Assembly: GCA_021397835.1 (NCBI GenBank)
Contig: JAJFZO010000413.1
Span: 69,501-133,500 of the forward strand
Direction: 5' to 3'
Length of the DNA stretch: 64,000 nucleotides
Source: Moringa oleifera
Taxonomy: Eukaryota > Streptophyta > Magnoliopsida > Brassicales > Moringaceae
The notes under the pieces were generated by a model, which worked only from the letters and a program-made list of their open reading frames with translations, was not told the origin of the DNA and ran no database searches. Positions 13,698-25,400 of the stretch are shown piece by piece. Position numbers and translations under genes: made by a program. Position 1 is the first letter of the stretch; every line of letters starts with the position of its first letter.

Positions 13698-13731
<34 letters not shown>

Positions 13732-15647
13732 CCCCAAAAAAAAAAAAACCCTAACACACACAAGGAGAACAAACTTTTTCTTTTCTTTTAGTACCTCTAC
13801 ATTTGATCGAAATAATATAAATTCTACCTGCAGGTCATCCAGCTCTCCAAAAGAAAACTCTGGAATGTCAATATGGCCCTTCACCATATTTTTCTCTTCT
13901 CTAATAGTCCACTCCCCTGATTTAATTTGTATGTATCAGCACAGAACAAAAGATCAAAAGATAATGATAAATCATCTTAGACAGAAATGAATTACCTTTG
14001 ACTTTCAATGTAAGCTCATAAGTGTAGCCAACTCGTTTCTTGTTTCGTACAGTCACCAAGAATGCCTGCTTAGTCAAGAAATAAACAGAGTGACAAAGCA
14101 TATATAGTTATTATATTATATGGACCAACATAATTAGACCTTTGGATAATAAATGGAACTAAATCATCAGAGAACAATAGAATAATAAAGATATTAAAGT
14201 TGTTTTAGCTGATTCATATGCTAACATTTACTGTCAGGAAGGTTACAGTCCAAGGATCACTAAAATAGTAGAACGGAGCATTATTAACAGTCACTTAAGT
14301 AGGTTACTGTTCCAATCCCCAGAGCAGTTGTAAGTCATCATCATATTCACGATTCTGCATACAGCACTTAGGACCTTGGATTTTATATCTACCTTTCCCT
14401 AGTTTCTACAAATTATGATTCCATATTTCTTAGATCATGTATATATACAGGCTGAATAGCCAACCCCCAGAGGGAATACTTGAACTTACTTCACCCACAC
14501 ATTTTGTCACATCTGCAATTTCTGCCCTGCCACCAGAAAATTCCAAGGAGCCCACTGATACAAGCAGTTCCTGCATGAAAGGTAATATCACATCAACAAG
14601 CATGAGTTACAGCCACCACTTCACATGATTTATAACAGTGGTACCTGTAAGTGAAACACTAGAAGGACCCAAATTACAGCTGGCATATCTAATAATAAAT
14701 AAGACCACACAATGGATTCCAGGTGAATAGAAGAACAGACCTTTATTCTATTGGTTGCCCACCCCTTAAGATTCTTTTCCTCCCAGGTTCCTGCCTATAA
14801 AGAATTAAAATCATACATCAGACATGAAGTGCGTGATGGCAATGGCACATGCCGCATTGTATTGCAAGCCGCAAAGATCACAAAGGCAGCAAATCCACAA
14901 CTTTCTCTTTTCTTTTCAAGCAGAAACGAACTTTTTTGTTCAACATCCTAGATTAGTTGCTTTTTTACTGACATTATTGGCTGGAAAAAGAAAGGAGTTT
15001 TATAAAATTTAAGTTCCTCGCACCTGTAGAGAAGGAGGAGTGCTGCTGAAATCAGATAAAAAAGAACATGAAGATGTTTATGAGTGTGGCTCAATTCAAA
15101 GACGAAACAGGAGTAAATCACATGATCATCAGGCAGTAAGGCAAAGAAAAAAAAATTAGGAGGTAGAATGCTAGTAATCCATGCCAGCAATGGATGTTTT
15201 AACCGATCAGTAATGAATTTTCTTTTTCATTTACGCCCTTCCATTTATCATGAGAGAAACAAAAACTCATTTCGAGCATAAATGGGCTATCCATCCAAAA
15301 TGGAACAGATTTGGTGATGGAATATTGATTACAGAGGAGACAAGAGCATGCAAAACCATAGAGCAAAAGCAAAGCCAGGGTCACTTAGTTATTGCTGACA
15401 TAAATGAATGGTAAGATATAGTAAAACGGTAGGGTGGAGAGCACAGAAAGAAAACAAATAGAAGAAAGAAAGGAATAGCAACCCGATTCCAAATGGAGCC
15501 GAGGGTAGCGGGCTGCGACTGGCTGGAGAGAATGTCATCAGTCGTCAACTTGCGTGGGACAGGGAGGGGGGCTGCGTCAGGCGTGGCTTCTCTTACCCAA
15601 TAAGTGTAAGATGCTCCTTCCCTCTGCTTCTCTCCTCCATTCTCCAT
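12785..15647 (-). CDS. Aha1_N-domain-only Hsp90 ATPase activator-like protein
   Basis: Six exons in transcript order: 15647-15483, 14794-14741, 14570-14490, 14065-13996, 13916-13828 and 12922-12785. All phases fit and encode 198 residues. After a plant-type leader of about 55 residues (start MENGGEKQREG), the Aha1_N fold follows: TWEEKNLKGWATNRIK, LLVSVGSLEFSGGRAEI, KKRVGYTYELTLKVKG and IDIPEFSFGELDDLQ, ending in a charged helix. Full Aha1 proteins have a second C-terminal AHSA1 (Bet v1-like) domain and an NxNNWHW motif; this protein has neither. It would be cytosolic or nuclear, with Hsp90 middle-domain binding inferred from the family. The likely Arabidopsis counterpart is At5g58110, which also sits between ROS3 and SPOT1. 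The acceptor at 14795 was chosen because it restores AGTWEEK in frame; the nearer AG gives a stop. Confidence 0.88.
13699..13748. repeat. Poly-C(32) plus poly-A(13) tract in an intron
   Basis: Uninterrupted C from 13699 to 13730, then GCCCC, then 13 A. It lies in intron 5 of the Aha1_N-like gene, so the transcript would carry a G run. Confidence 0.9.
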
Positions 15648-16939
15648 TCCCTTATATTTGCCTGATAAAAACAAGTATACAATAGAATTCCCGAAATATG
15701 CACCCTCTTCAACCAATGCGAGAGAGAAAATAACAAAGGGACAAAACTATTATTAGGCTTTGCAACAAATGGAACGTCCCAACAAAAGGGTGATAGATCC
15801 AAATCAGAGGAACAAATAAGAGATGTTGTAGTCAAGTTCTCTCTGGACGAGGAGGCAACAGGGGAAGCTTAAGCCTGAATGAAGACAGAGGCAGGAATCA
15901 TAACTAGGGAGTTGGCAATGTGTCCGGAAGCTTCTGGGAGTTGAAGGAAGCCCTAAATCCAACAAAGCAACCAACTCTCGTCTTGCTTCCACTTTTTCCT
16001 ATTTCTCCTTGCTTTGACCAATAAAACATTACTAAAGCATGACATTTTTCAAGCAGACGTTTGCGCTAGCCTGAAAATCTCTTAAACAGGACACAACAAT
16101 GTTCATGAACACCTAATTAATTCTTTATTTTATTTTATTTTTAAAATTAATGATTTACTACAAATCAGGTGAAAATAAAAAGGATATGATGTTATAAATT
16201 AGAGGTAGAGACTGTTCTAAATTGTAGGAGGGCCAAACTTCCTTGAGCTTCCTGTCTCCTTGGCTCCACGAACCACAGTCCAACAAATCAATCAGGGTTA
16301 GAGAAGACAAGCTTTTGACGTGTTTGGTTCCACGGCCCAGCCCAAATGCCTACAATATAAGACACCATCTTAATTTTTTTTATAAGTTTCTCCTTTCTCT
16401 ACACTTCTACACCCATGCACAGACGCGCTCACCGTGCTCGGGAACTCAAGTCACTACTGAAATAGACCTTTCTTGTTTTTTTATGAGCAAATTATTTGAC
16501 CTGGCAAAGTAATCATACAAGAGAAGAGGTTTTCTTGATCACTTTCAAAATTCAGCAACTGAACCTTTATTTGTCAGCAACTGGTAATTAATAAATCTCT
16601 ATGTCAAATAAACAACCATCCAACCATTATTGCTCCTTTTTTTTTTTAATTTTATAAAACTTACCAATGCTCCCTAAACTTGAACCTTGCGTTCTGAAAT
16701 TAGCAACACCAAACTTTTACCCAAACACAGGGCAACGAGGCTGCATCTCATTTCAAACGCATGAAATCATAATTTATCCGGATGGCTCACATTCATCACT
16801 CAGGTTCAGCTTCAAATGAGATACGTGCAATATATTGCACTAGAATGTCAAACAGAATAGAATAAGCGGCCTTAATTTCAGTTCTTCACAAACTAAATGG
16901 GTGCAACCTAGGGCAAAAGGCCATATGGACCTGTTACAT

Positions 16940-17015
16940 AGTTTAAAAAGTGCCACTGCTTGACAGTGATGAACAACAGTTTAAAAAGTGCCACTGCTTG
17001 ACAGTGATGAACAAC
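16940..17015. repeat. Perfect 38-bp tandem duplication
   Basis: The unit AGTTTAAAAAGTGCCACTGC... at 16940-16977 is repeated without a mismatch at 16978-17015, which suggests a recent duplication. Confidence 0.93.
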
Positions 17016-17213
17016 CATGGCCCTTCATTTTGACAACTTTCAGATGAATGATTAGGATCAGATAAGAAACTAAAATACATTAATCCTATCATAAACTGCA
17101 ACTATAATTTGTGAGCAATTCACAGGATTCTCTTTCCTCTTTCACCTTTGACTAACAATCTAAATATGGCTTTCACTGCTTTGGGCAAATACAAAATGGA
17201 AGAAATTAATTTG

Positions 17214-17218
<5 letters not shown>

Positions 17219-17256
<38 letters not shown>
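17219..17256. repeat. Poly-G(38) tract
   Basis: Thirty-eight consecutive G about 125 bp beyond the stop codon of the SPOT1-like gene. In its transcript this would be poly-C within or just after the 3' UTR. Confidence 0.92.
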
Positions 17257-17257
<1 letters not shown>

Positions 17258-17379
17258 GTTGGAAGGAAGCTTATGTAGGACAAAAAGAACATGTTTGTGA
17301 GGGGAGACATCCCTGGAAAAGCTTGCTCTGAAAGGCACTAAACTACTGCCCGACCATGACTCCAGTCAGATTTGAATAG

Positions 17380-20300
17380 TCAATTAATTTTAGGTTTCGG
17401 GCGTTTTGGCTTCAACACAAAATAAAGAACACCAAGAACAGTCAGGAAAGCAGGAATAGTTGTCGCATCAAACACCAGATGGACTTTCCTCTCTTTTGTG
17501 CAGTGAATAGGGTGGAGGAGAGCTATAGTTGCATTTACTTCATCAACAAACCTGCAGGAACAAGAATAATATGGGAATAAGTCTAAGTGCATGCCTGTAA
17601 TATCAACTGCTTGTCAAATTTCCACCCAAGCAACATAAAGGTGACAAGAACAGGCATAGCAAAACAACATACAAAATCTTCTATTATAACACCTGAGTTA
17701 ATGTTTACATTATTAAGTGTTCAGGTAAACCCAACTAAACTTCATCGGGATGGGAAATGGGTGCCACTACAAGGAAACAAAGAATCACAAAGAAAAAAAT
17801 AAAAAAATTCGAACTAAATCACAGCACAGGCAGAATCTCAAAATCTTAAAAAATAATCCCATTACAGCCACTAATTACCTCATGAAACAGTATCTCTAAC
17901 ACCAACTGTTAAGATTCTTAACACAATACCCTTGTGTAAATATATTACCTAAATTTGAAGATGCTGTGCCATTTTAAAACATTTTCTAAAACATGTGCTG
18001 AATTCAGAATTTATATACAAGTTACATGTTCTTCAGAATAAGATCACAAAACCTGCCAATATAAATTCAGTTACGCTCTATTTAACATGCATATGCCATG
18101 ACACAATATTCAATTTAACAACCAATAGCCTGACTTTAAAGCTTCTGATTAGAAATTAACAAATTTATTTTAAGTTTCACTTAAAACCCTAGAGTTTGAG
18201 GGGTTATTCCATCTTTAACCATGTTTTGATTTGAACGATATGTCTATTCTAAACTTTATGTCTATTCTGTTTAATTGATCCTAACAGAAGCATTCGTTTG
18301 AAAAATATGGCTTAAATCAGTAAAGGGCTCACATAAGAACATAGTAGACCAATGCTAGCTCTGGGTAAAAGTGTTTCAAATGTTTAAAAGCCAAGTTCTC
18401 TGAAGTTTGATTAATTTTGCATGAAAAAATTCATAGATTATTTGGTTTCAGTCATGACTTATATCTTTCTTGCTGTGAATGTCAGATTAACCTAGAAAGC
18501 TGAATCCACATAACCTGCATGCCCTACCCCCATTATCCTTACCTAATTGCACTAGTTTTCAAATTAGAAGGGTTTTACAAACACCAACAAAATGAAAGGA
18601 TTTTGTATGCAGAGATTCAAATTACAGGACACGTGTTTGTTAGCATAATTGCTAACTCACTTCTGATGCACAAAAATCTGAGATCAAATCCTTGTTTACT
18701 TCAGGAATTTAGGAGTTTAAAGGGAAAAGAGATGGTCACCTCCTTTTCATGCAGTACACTAAAGGGACTCAAAATATTAAAAAGAGAGACACCAAAAGAT
18801 GTGTTTCCCAGTTTACTTTAACAGGAAAATAGAAGATACTCATGCAAAACTTGAGCTACATGAACAACAGCAGTTAGCTAAAAATGGCTGTCATCTACAG
18901 TGAAATATGCTTCTCCTCCCTGATCACGTGGACTATGTAATTATCATCCTAGCTATTTGTCTGCATTTTAAGATTTTCCTGATTGTACCAAATCCTTTTC
19001 CTTTCTCAATGAATTTCCCTTTCTTGTATGTGATGAAGAAGAACAACATTAAACTGTAGTTAATGAGTGTCACCATATTTAATCAGCCTATATATAAAAA
19101 AGAAAAACAACAGTATGCGTATACGTAATCATGGTTATCAAGTCTCGTACTCTAATGTTTACTTGTGATAAGATAACCAGCTTTTGTTGAAGACAATAAC
19201 ATAATGAATAATAATGCTCAGGCAATGCAGATAAGAAGTTGCTGATAGTTAACCCACTACAAAGTGACCCACATATGATGACAAATGTCACAAGAACCTA
19301 ACCCTTTTGATGCATCCTCTAAGGTATACAACAGTCTCATTGCATCCACATAACGCAACTCGCCAGCAATAGTCAAAATCTGCAAAGACAAAGTATGTTA
19401 CCTCTGTAAAATCAACTACAGCCTGTAACTCGTGGGTATGAATGATTAATAAGAAAAACACTCACCCTTCTCCACAAGCTAGCAACATATTTATACTTGC
19501 TCACTAGCTCGCGCTCCTGAGAGTGGAAAAGCTTAAAGGTTTTTTCAGCTGGCGTTTGTTAAGTCTTCATCATCCATAGCAATCGTAATCATAGTTTCCA
19601 AGACTAAGTAGGAAATAGCAAATTTTGACTCAATGACTAAAATGAAAAATAGCATAGTTTTCTTTTTTAAAAAAAGTAATATAAAACTTTTTATTCTCAG
19701 CATTTTGTCAACTTGAAAAATAATATGGTATCCCAAACAAAAGGCAGGAAGAAACTTTTTCCTCCCAAATAATCGGGTCGTTATTTTGAGGCACGCACAA
19801 AAGAAGTACTAGATATCAAAAATACTTAATCGTCATCAATCTAACATCAATTCTTATCTTTAAACATAACAACCATTCTACTGAGAAGTCCATATGTTTC
19901 TCTGTGTGTGTATACAATAACGCTTATGTATATACATACACAGAGATATTCTGTATTACATATCTTTCCACTCTATAAGCATGCATAAATGAATATATAT
20001 ATATATATATGAACATATATGCATATAGGCATCTAAGCGCATCCAAGCATATACATATTGTGTACAAATGTATGCATATCTTTATGTCCGTGCACAATTA
20101 TAGTTCTGTAACATGTAAAATCTATCCAATCTTATGCCAAAATGATGGAAGCCAAGGATACTTGTACGCTCCATAAGTAGAATATGAATGGCTGAATTGA
20201 CCAGTTCGACTGATTCCTCAAGAGTAGTGATAATATAGCTCCGTGCAAATGTATCAGACTGAAACTGCGATATGTGCCAACCTTGAGAAGTGATGGAAAA

Positions 20301-22363
20301 TGGATTTGAACCCACTGACCATATCCAGTCCTGTCAAATTGCAATAAGATCCTTTTAAAGTAATTAATAGGAGATGTGATATTATTCAATGCAATTCACA
20401 GGAGTCCTAGGAAGGGGCAAAAGCAATCAAGTGCCAAACCCAAAAGGCATACACATGCTCAGTTGTGTGTGAACGAGAGCGTGAATGACAAGAAATATAA
20501 ATAAAAATGGTCCATATCTAAGAAGCGAAAGAAGGTTCGTTGTTTGTTTGACCAAATTCCTGAGAATTGCAACAATTATTGGAATCACATTTCTCATACT
20601 AAAGAGGAAAGATTGGAATATCAAAAGTAAAGTAATTATGCATTTCAATATTTTACGAGCTCAGCCCCCTATATGAACTTAGGTTAAATATTTAATGCAT
20701 AACGGCACCACAAATAGTTAAGCAAAGCCCCAGTCTATTAAACTGGTGTTCTGATACACTCGGGAAAAAAAATGCAAATTTTCACGTGGCATTGGACTTC
20801 TTCAAAGATTATATGTCACCAAGCAACATTATATGTATTACTGGAATTTCTATCATGGAATTACACCAGGATTGATCATTTTATACTTTGCAAACATCTT
20901 GACACAATTTATAGTTATACAGCATGGTGAACAGAAGCACAAGTGAAGTAGAGCAAATGATTCCACAGGATACCTCAATTGCAGTTTCATGGGCTTGACT
21001 GTAGATGAGATGAAGGGGAAGCAGACCAGCCATATGTTCAGAAACAGCAGCCAACACAGCTTTTATGGGCCTCCTGAATTTTATCATTATTATTTTTTTT
21101 TTTTTTGGGGGGGGTTGCAAAGAAGGAGAAGCAACCAATTAAGCCATGATTAGTCAGAATAAGTACACCAAGGCTAAACATTTGAAGATCAGAATGTTTA
21201 CTAGGGCAGCATAGCATCTTCAAGAGAGTTCTAAATTCAAATTCCATTTTAAAAATAAAGTATAAAGATAACCAATAAAAGGAAGAATAAGGATAATTCC
21301 CAGAGAAATTCAGGTCAGTATCAAAGCAATATAGTATATCCATGAAGGCAAAAGATTCTGCAAGTACACATAAATTTGGCAAATCTGCATTGCAATCAAC
21401 GACAACAGATGAGTACCAATAGGCTACCCACACAAACCAACTAGTTAAGCAAAAGTAAGTAAGTGGTTCTCTGATATAAAACTATTCCTTTCCTGACAAA
21501 GAGGGGGGAAAAAAAAAAAACGGATCCCCTACACTCTAGATTTTGCTCAATCTTCCAACTTCTGCCCCCTATTCAGGAACCCACAGTTTTTCATTAGTCA
21601 CACAGATCAGGAGTGCTACCAACACAGACTGTTCGTTTCAAGGTGGATATGATGCAAATTAACACAGGGACCATGGTGTTAAAAGTTGCATAATGCCCAG
21701 GCTCAAGATCAGTTCATCACCTTGAACCACCATGAGCAGGCCTCTGATTTTGCCAGTTTGTCAAATCACTAGGTAAGAAAAAGACAAAGAACGTTTCTTA
21801 AAGTTAAACAAAAATGTCAAAGTTGATGCAAAAGGAAAATTCATGAATCTTTCCACTATGTACTTTCTAATAGGACATCTCTTGATCTTGCAATTTTGAG
21901 GAATGCACCATTAACACTAAATAACGTTAGTACTACTGAAGCATAACTATTTATATGGCCCAAATTCTAACCTTAAGTCCCACAAAAGTGATTGTCCATT
22001 ACACTGTAGATCGCTTTCCCAGGATGATGGCTCTGACTGCACAACAATAACCATGTCTGAAAGTGCCCTTGCCTGATAATGTTTATCAACTAGCAGTGGC
22101 TCCCCATGAATGAACCAAAAGATTGGAATTTCCAGTGTGGACCTGCTATGGGCATGAGCTCCTGCATCATTTAAGGAACAATTACAATGTTGATTCCAAA
22201 AGCTACAAGCAAACCAACATATTATATCTGCTGATACTAGTAAAAAGATGAGACATAACAGTTAATGGGTTCAAAATTTGTAACAAATTCCCCATGGGTT
22301 AATTTCCTTTTTTTATTGTTGTCATGCATACGCAAATGACAAAATCAGAAATGACTTTTTAGG

Positions 22364-22400
<37 letters not shown>

Positions 22401-25400
22401 TATGCATGAGCAACTAGCCTAGTGGAATCTCAAAGCATTCAACCAACCGTTTTAACAACTAAGTTATCACTAACCTATGACTCAAGATTAGACAACTAAG
22501 GCTCTAAGTCCAAAAAAGTTCAAACCAGAAATTCTTCTATTTGGTAAAATTCACCAAAATCTGTAATTGTGCACAGAATAAAGTGCTTGACAGTATAAAA
22601 GGAGGCAACATTCTACACATCAGATCTTTCAAATCAACCTTGATGTTGGCTGTAGATTCAAAACTTTGAATTTAGAAATTCATTAATGTTTGATTAAAGA
22701 TGCAATCTCTCACATTCTCAAATCCATCAAAAGAATTGCAAATAAAATCTAGAAAATTATATACAAGTTGCATGAGCTGTCAAGAAGAAGGGTTTAGGTA
22801 AATGGTGAAAGACTACTTAATTAGGTTCTACATGTCACCAATGCAAGCAACACTTCCATATAATTTGGCGAAGAAAGAGAGCAATCTAGACCTTTGAGAG
22901 TAGCTTGACCATTCAGCCTCTGCAGCTGATACTGGAGGATGGAGGAATCAAGATAGGAACGAATTGTCTTTCTATAAGTTCCATTAACAAGTAATAGTGG
23001 CACAGCTGCTGCTCGGCGTGCCACCGAGAAGGCCATTGCTAAAGCAGGATCCTCTGACAGAGGTAACCTGCAATTGTTATTAACATGAACACAGCTCAGA
23101 ACCATAAGAAGTTCAGAAGGAAGACAACCTAAACACATAAATAATGTTTCAATAAATATATATGTCAACATAAGAAGCATTAACATAAACAGAATCACAT
23201 AGAATAATCTGAATTTATGCAAAATGATCAACCCAAAAGATATTCCATAGATCAATCATCTACAAAATAAACTAATAAAGAAGAGAGTGTGCGTATTGTG
23301 TGAGCCAAACATGGGAAAGTAGTATTTGCAGGCTGAACAAGTATATATTTGCATTACTGTAATAGGCACAACCATAAAAAGGATGAGGAGAAGATATCCG
23401 AGTTTACTAAGTACTAGATGCAAAAGGTGCATCATAGGACATTATTCTAAGAAAAAGGAGAAAGATAAGGAGAATGCAGAATGCATACATGTGTGGACTG
23501 AAAATAGGTTTCTGCGAAGGTAACAACAATGAGGAAAGCCCATCCATGAGCGCTTTGAGATCCACAGGCAACTGTTTAATATGTCTGACTTTCTGCATCC
23601 ACAAAGCTTGAAGAATAAAGGCTTCTCCTGGTTTTCTAGAGAACTCCTTTGAGCTATTTGACATAATCATACCTCCTGTGTAACGAAGAATAACTGGAAG
23701 GATATCTTCTCATAATAATGGAATGCACCATCGGCAACTGAAGGTGAGATAATGTGTCTCATAGAGCCCCACAGTGTTGCACCCAAATGTGCAAGGAAAG
23801 TATCCCGTGCAACTGTATAATTTTGGAACTCCTGCAATGAGACACTTTGCTGCTGAAGGGTTCCCGTTTTACAATTAAAATGAATTATCAGGCTTCAAAA
23901 TATTATTATCTAGTTAAATTAGTTAGCCTTAAAGTCAGCAGGGAAATACCAGCATAATATTCCTCATCAACTAAGTGGCATACCTCAGAAGTATCACTAA
24001 ACAAATTCCAATTCTCCATTCTTCTCAACGCCTCTAAGGCCTTTCTCTTATGACTCTCATCATATTCTTCACCTTCAAAAGACTGAAGCTCATTTTTCAG
24101 ATCCTGCATTCTCTCATCAAGCTCTGGATCATAGATATTAAAGAAGTTTTATAAATTCACCAGCAATATATCAGCTCAGATTTCAGAAATAAATAGCCCC
24201 GAAGTGTAGATACAGAAGCCTAACTAATAATAAGTCAACAGGATTGAATGCTACTTTAAACCATCCAACAAGATGAATAAACAACATCGCCAGCTTAGCA
24301 AGAACAGAAAACAAGATTTTGCTCTTTGCCAGATAAGCAACCATGTCATGTGAAGAGCATGGAAAAGCATGTAACCTTCAACAAACAAAGAACATCCTAC
24401 AGCTGCAAATAAATGAACTAGGAACACTCAACCAAAACCACACCCTGACCTCCAACCGACCATAACTGAGAAAAGAACAGGGAAAAGAAGAAAACCCCAA
24501 ATACATCTAGGAACAAGTAGAAGAAACCTTCACAGAGAGCAAGCTTGACTTTCCTTCCCTTGCAATGCTTGAAAGCAAAAAGCTCATATACATCAATCTC
24601 CGCTAGAAGAATGTCAATAGCCTGATGATCTTTCTGCAATATTTAAATTCACAATTAATTAAAACAAGTAATCACAAACCTACTATTCAGTCACAAAGGA
24701 GAGGAGGAGCATTTTTCTAGTAAGTAAATAAACATATCAAAAAGCCAAAGGCGTCCTCAAGTAGACAAGAAGCAGAAAGGAGAACCGTATGGAGATAAGG
24801 AGAAAAAAATCATAAGGAAAATATAAAAAAGATAACAAATCAGCAAACTCACTAAGTATGAAGATTACACAGAAACTAGTATATGCAAGAATAAAGACCT
24901 AACAACTGAAATATCACTCCCAATGAAAATTCTGTTGTTCCATTCTAGCTACAGACAGTCCACAACCCAGCAGGGTTTTGGTGCCACACCTCAAAATCCA
25001 TAATGCCAGCTGGAACAAACATCATTAATCAAACCAGGCAGCACTCACACAAGCCCAGGAAGGCAAAAACAAAAACCCATAAATCATAAAGCAACAAAAT
25101 ACAATTCACTGGCTCTCCACTTTGCTTACTGTACCCTATATTTATCAAATCTGGGCGTCTTCTCATAAGTACCCATGAAAATAAAGCATCATTATGTAAC
25201 TTGAAATCCAAATCTCCCGAGAAGGGAAGTTATTAGATCCCAGCTCGCATGAAGTTCTACAACAAAACTTAATGTTAGATCTGTCATCATCAGTCAGCTT
25301 TCATACTACACACAAGGCAGGCATAGCATTCGCAATGTAATCACTGTATTTAGGTAACTTTCAGCACTACATAGATATATCTTAATCCACTACATGACGC

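Larger units (their letters stand above)
15648..17379. other. Promoter side of the Aha1_N-like gene and 3' flank of the SPOT1-like gene
   Basis: No coding exon was found. The region contains a perfect 38-bp tandem duplication and a long poly-G run (annotated separately). Both flanking genes are on the minus strand, so it must hold the promoter of the Aha1_N-like gene and the polyadenylation region of the SPOT1-like gene. Confidence 0.5.

Noticed and set aside
19466..19524. Shorter exon 23 starting at the AG before GAGCGCGAG
   Set aside because: With the phase left by exon 22 this acceptor gives a stop; the acceptor at 19549 restores TEKTFKLFHSQEREL in frame.
20082..20161. Extension of exon 22 of the SPOT1-like gene
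   Set aside because: The frame runs into intron sequence; the donor at 20161 joins in phase to the exon starting at 19548.
22821..22891. Extension of exon 19 of the SPOT1-like gene through the donor to a stop
   Set aside because: The donor at 22891 joins in phase to a strongly coding exon at 22161-21972, so the extension is intron.
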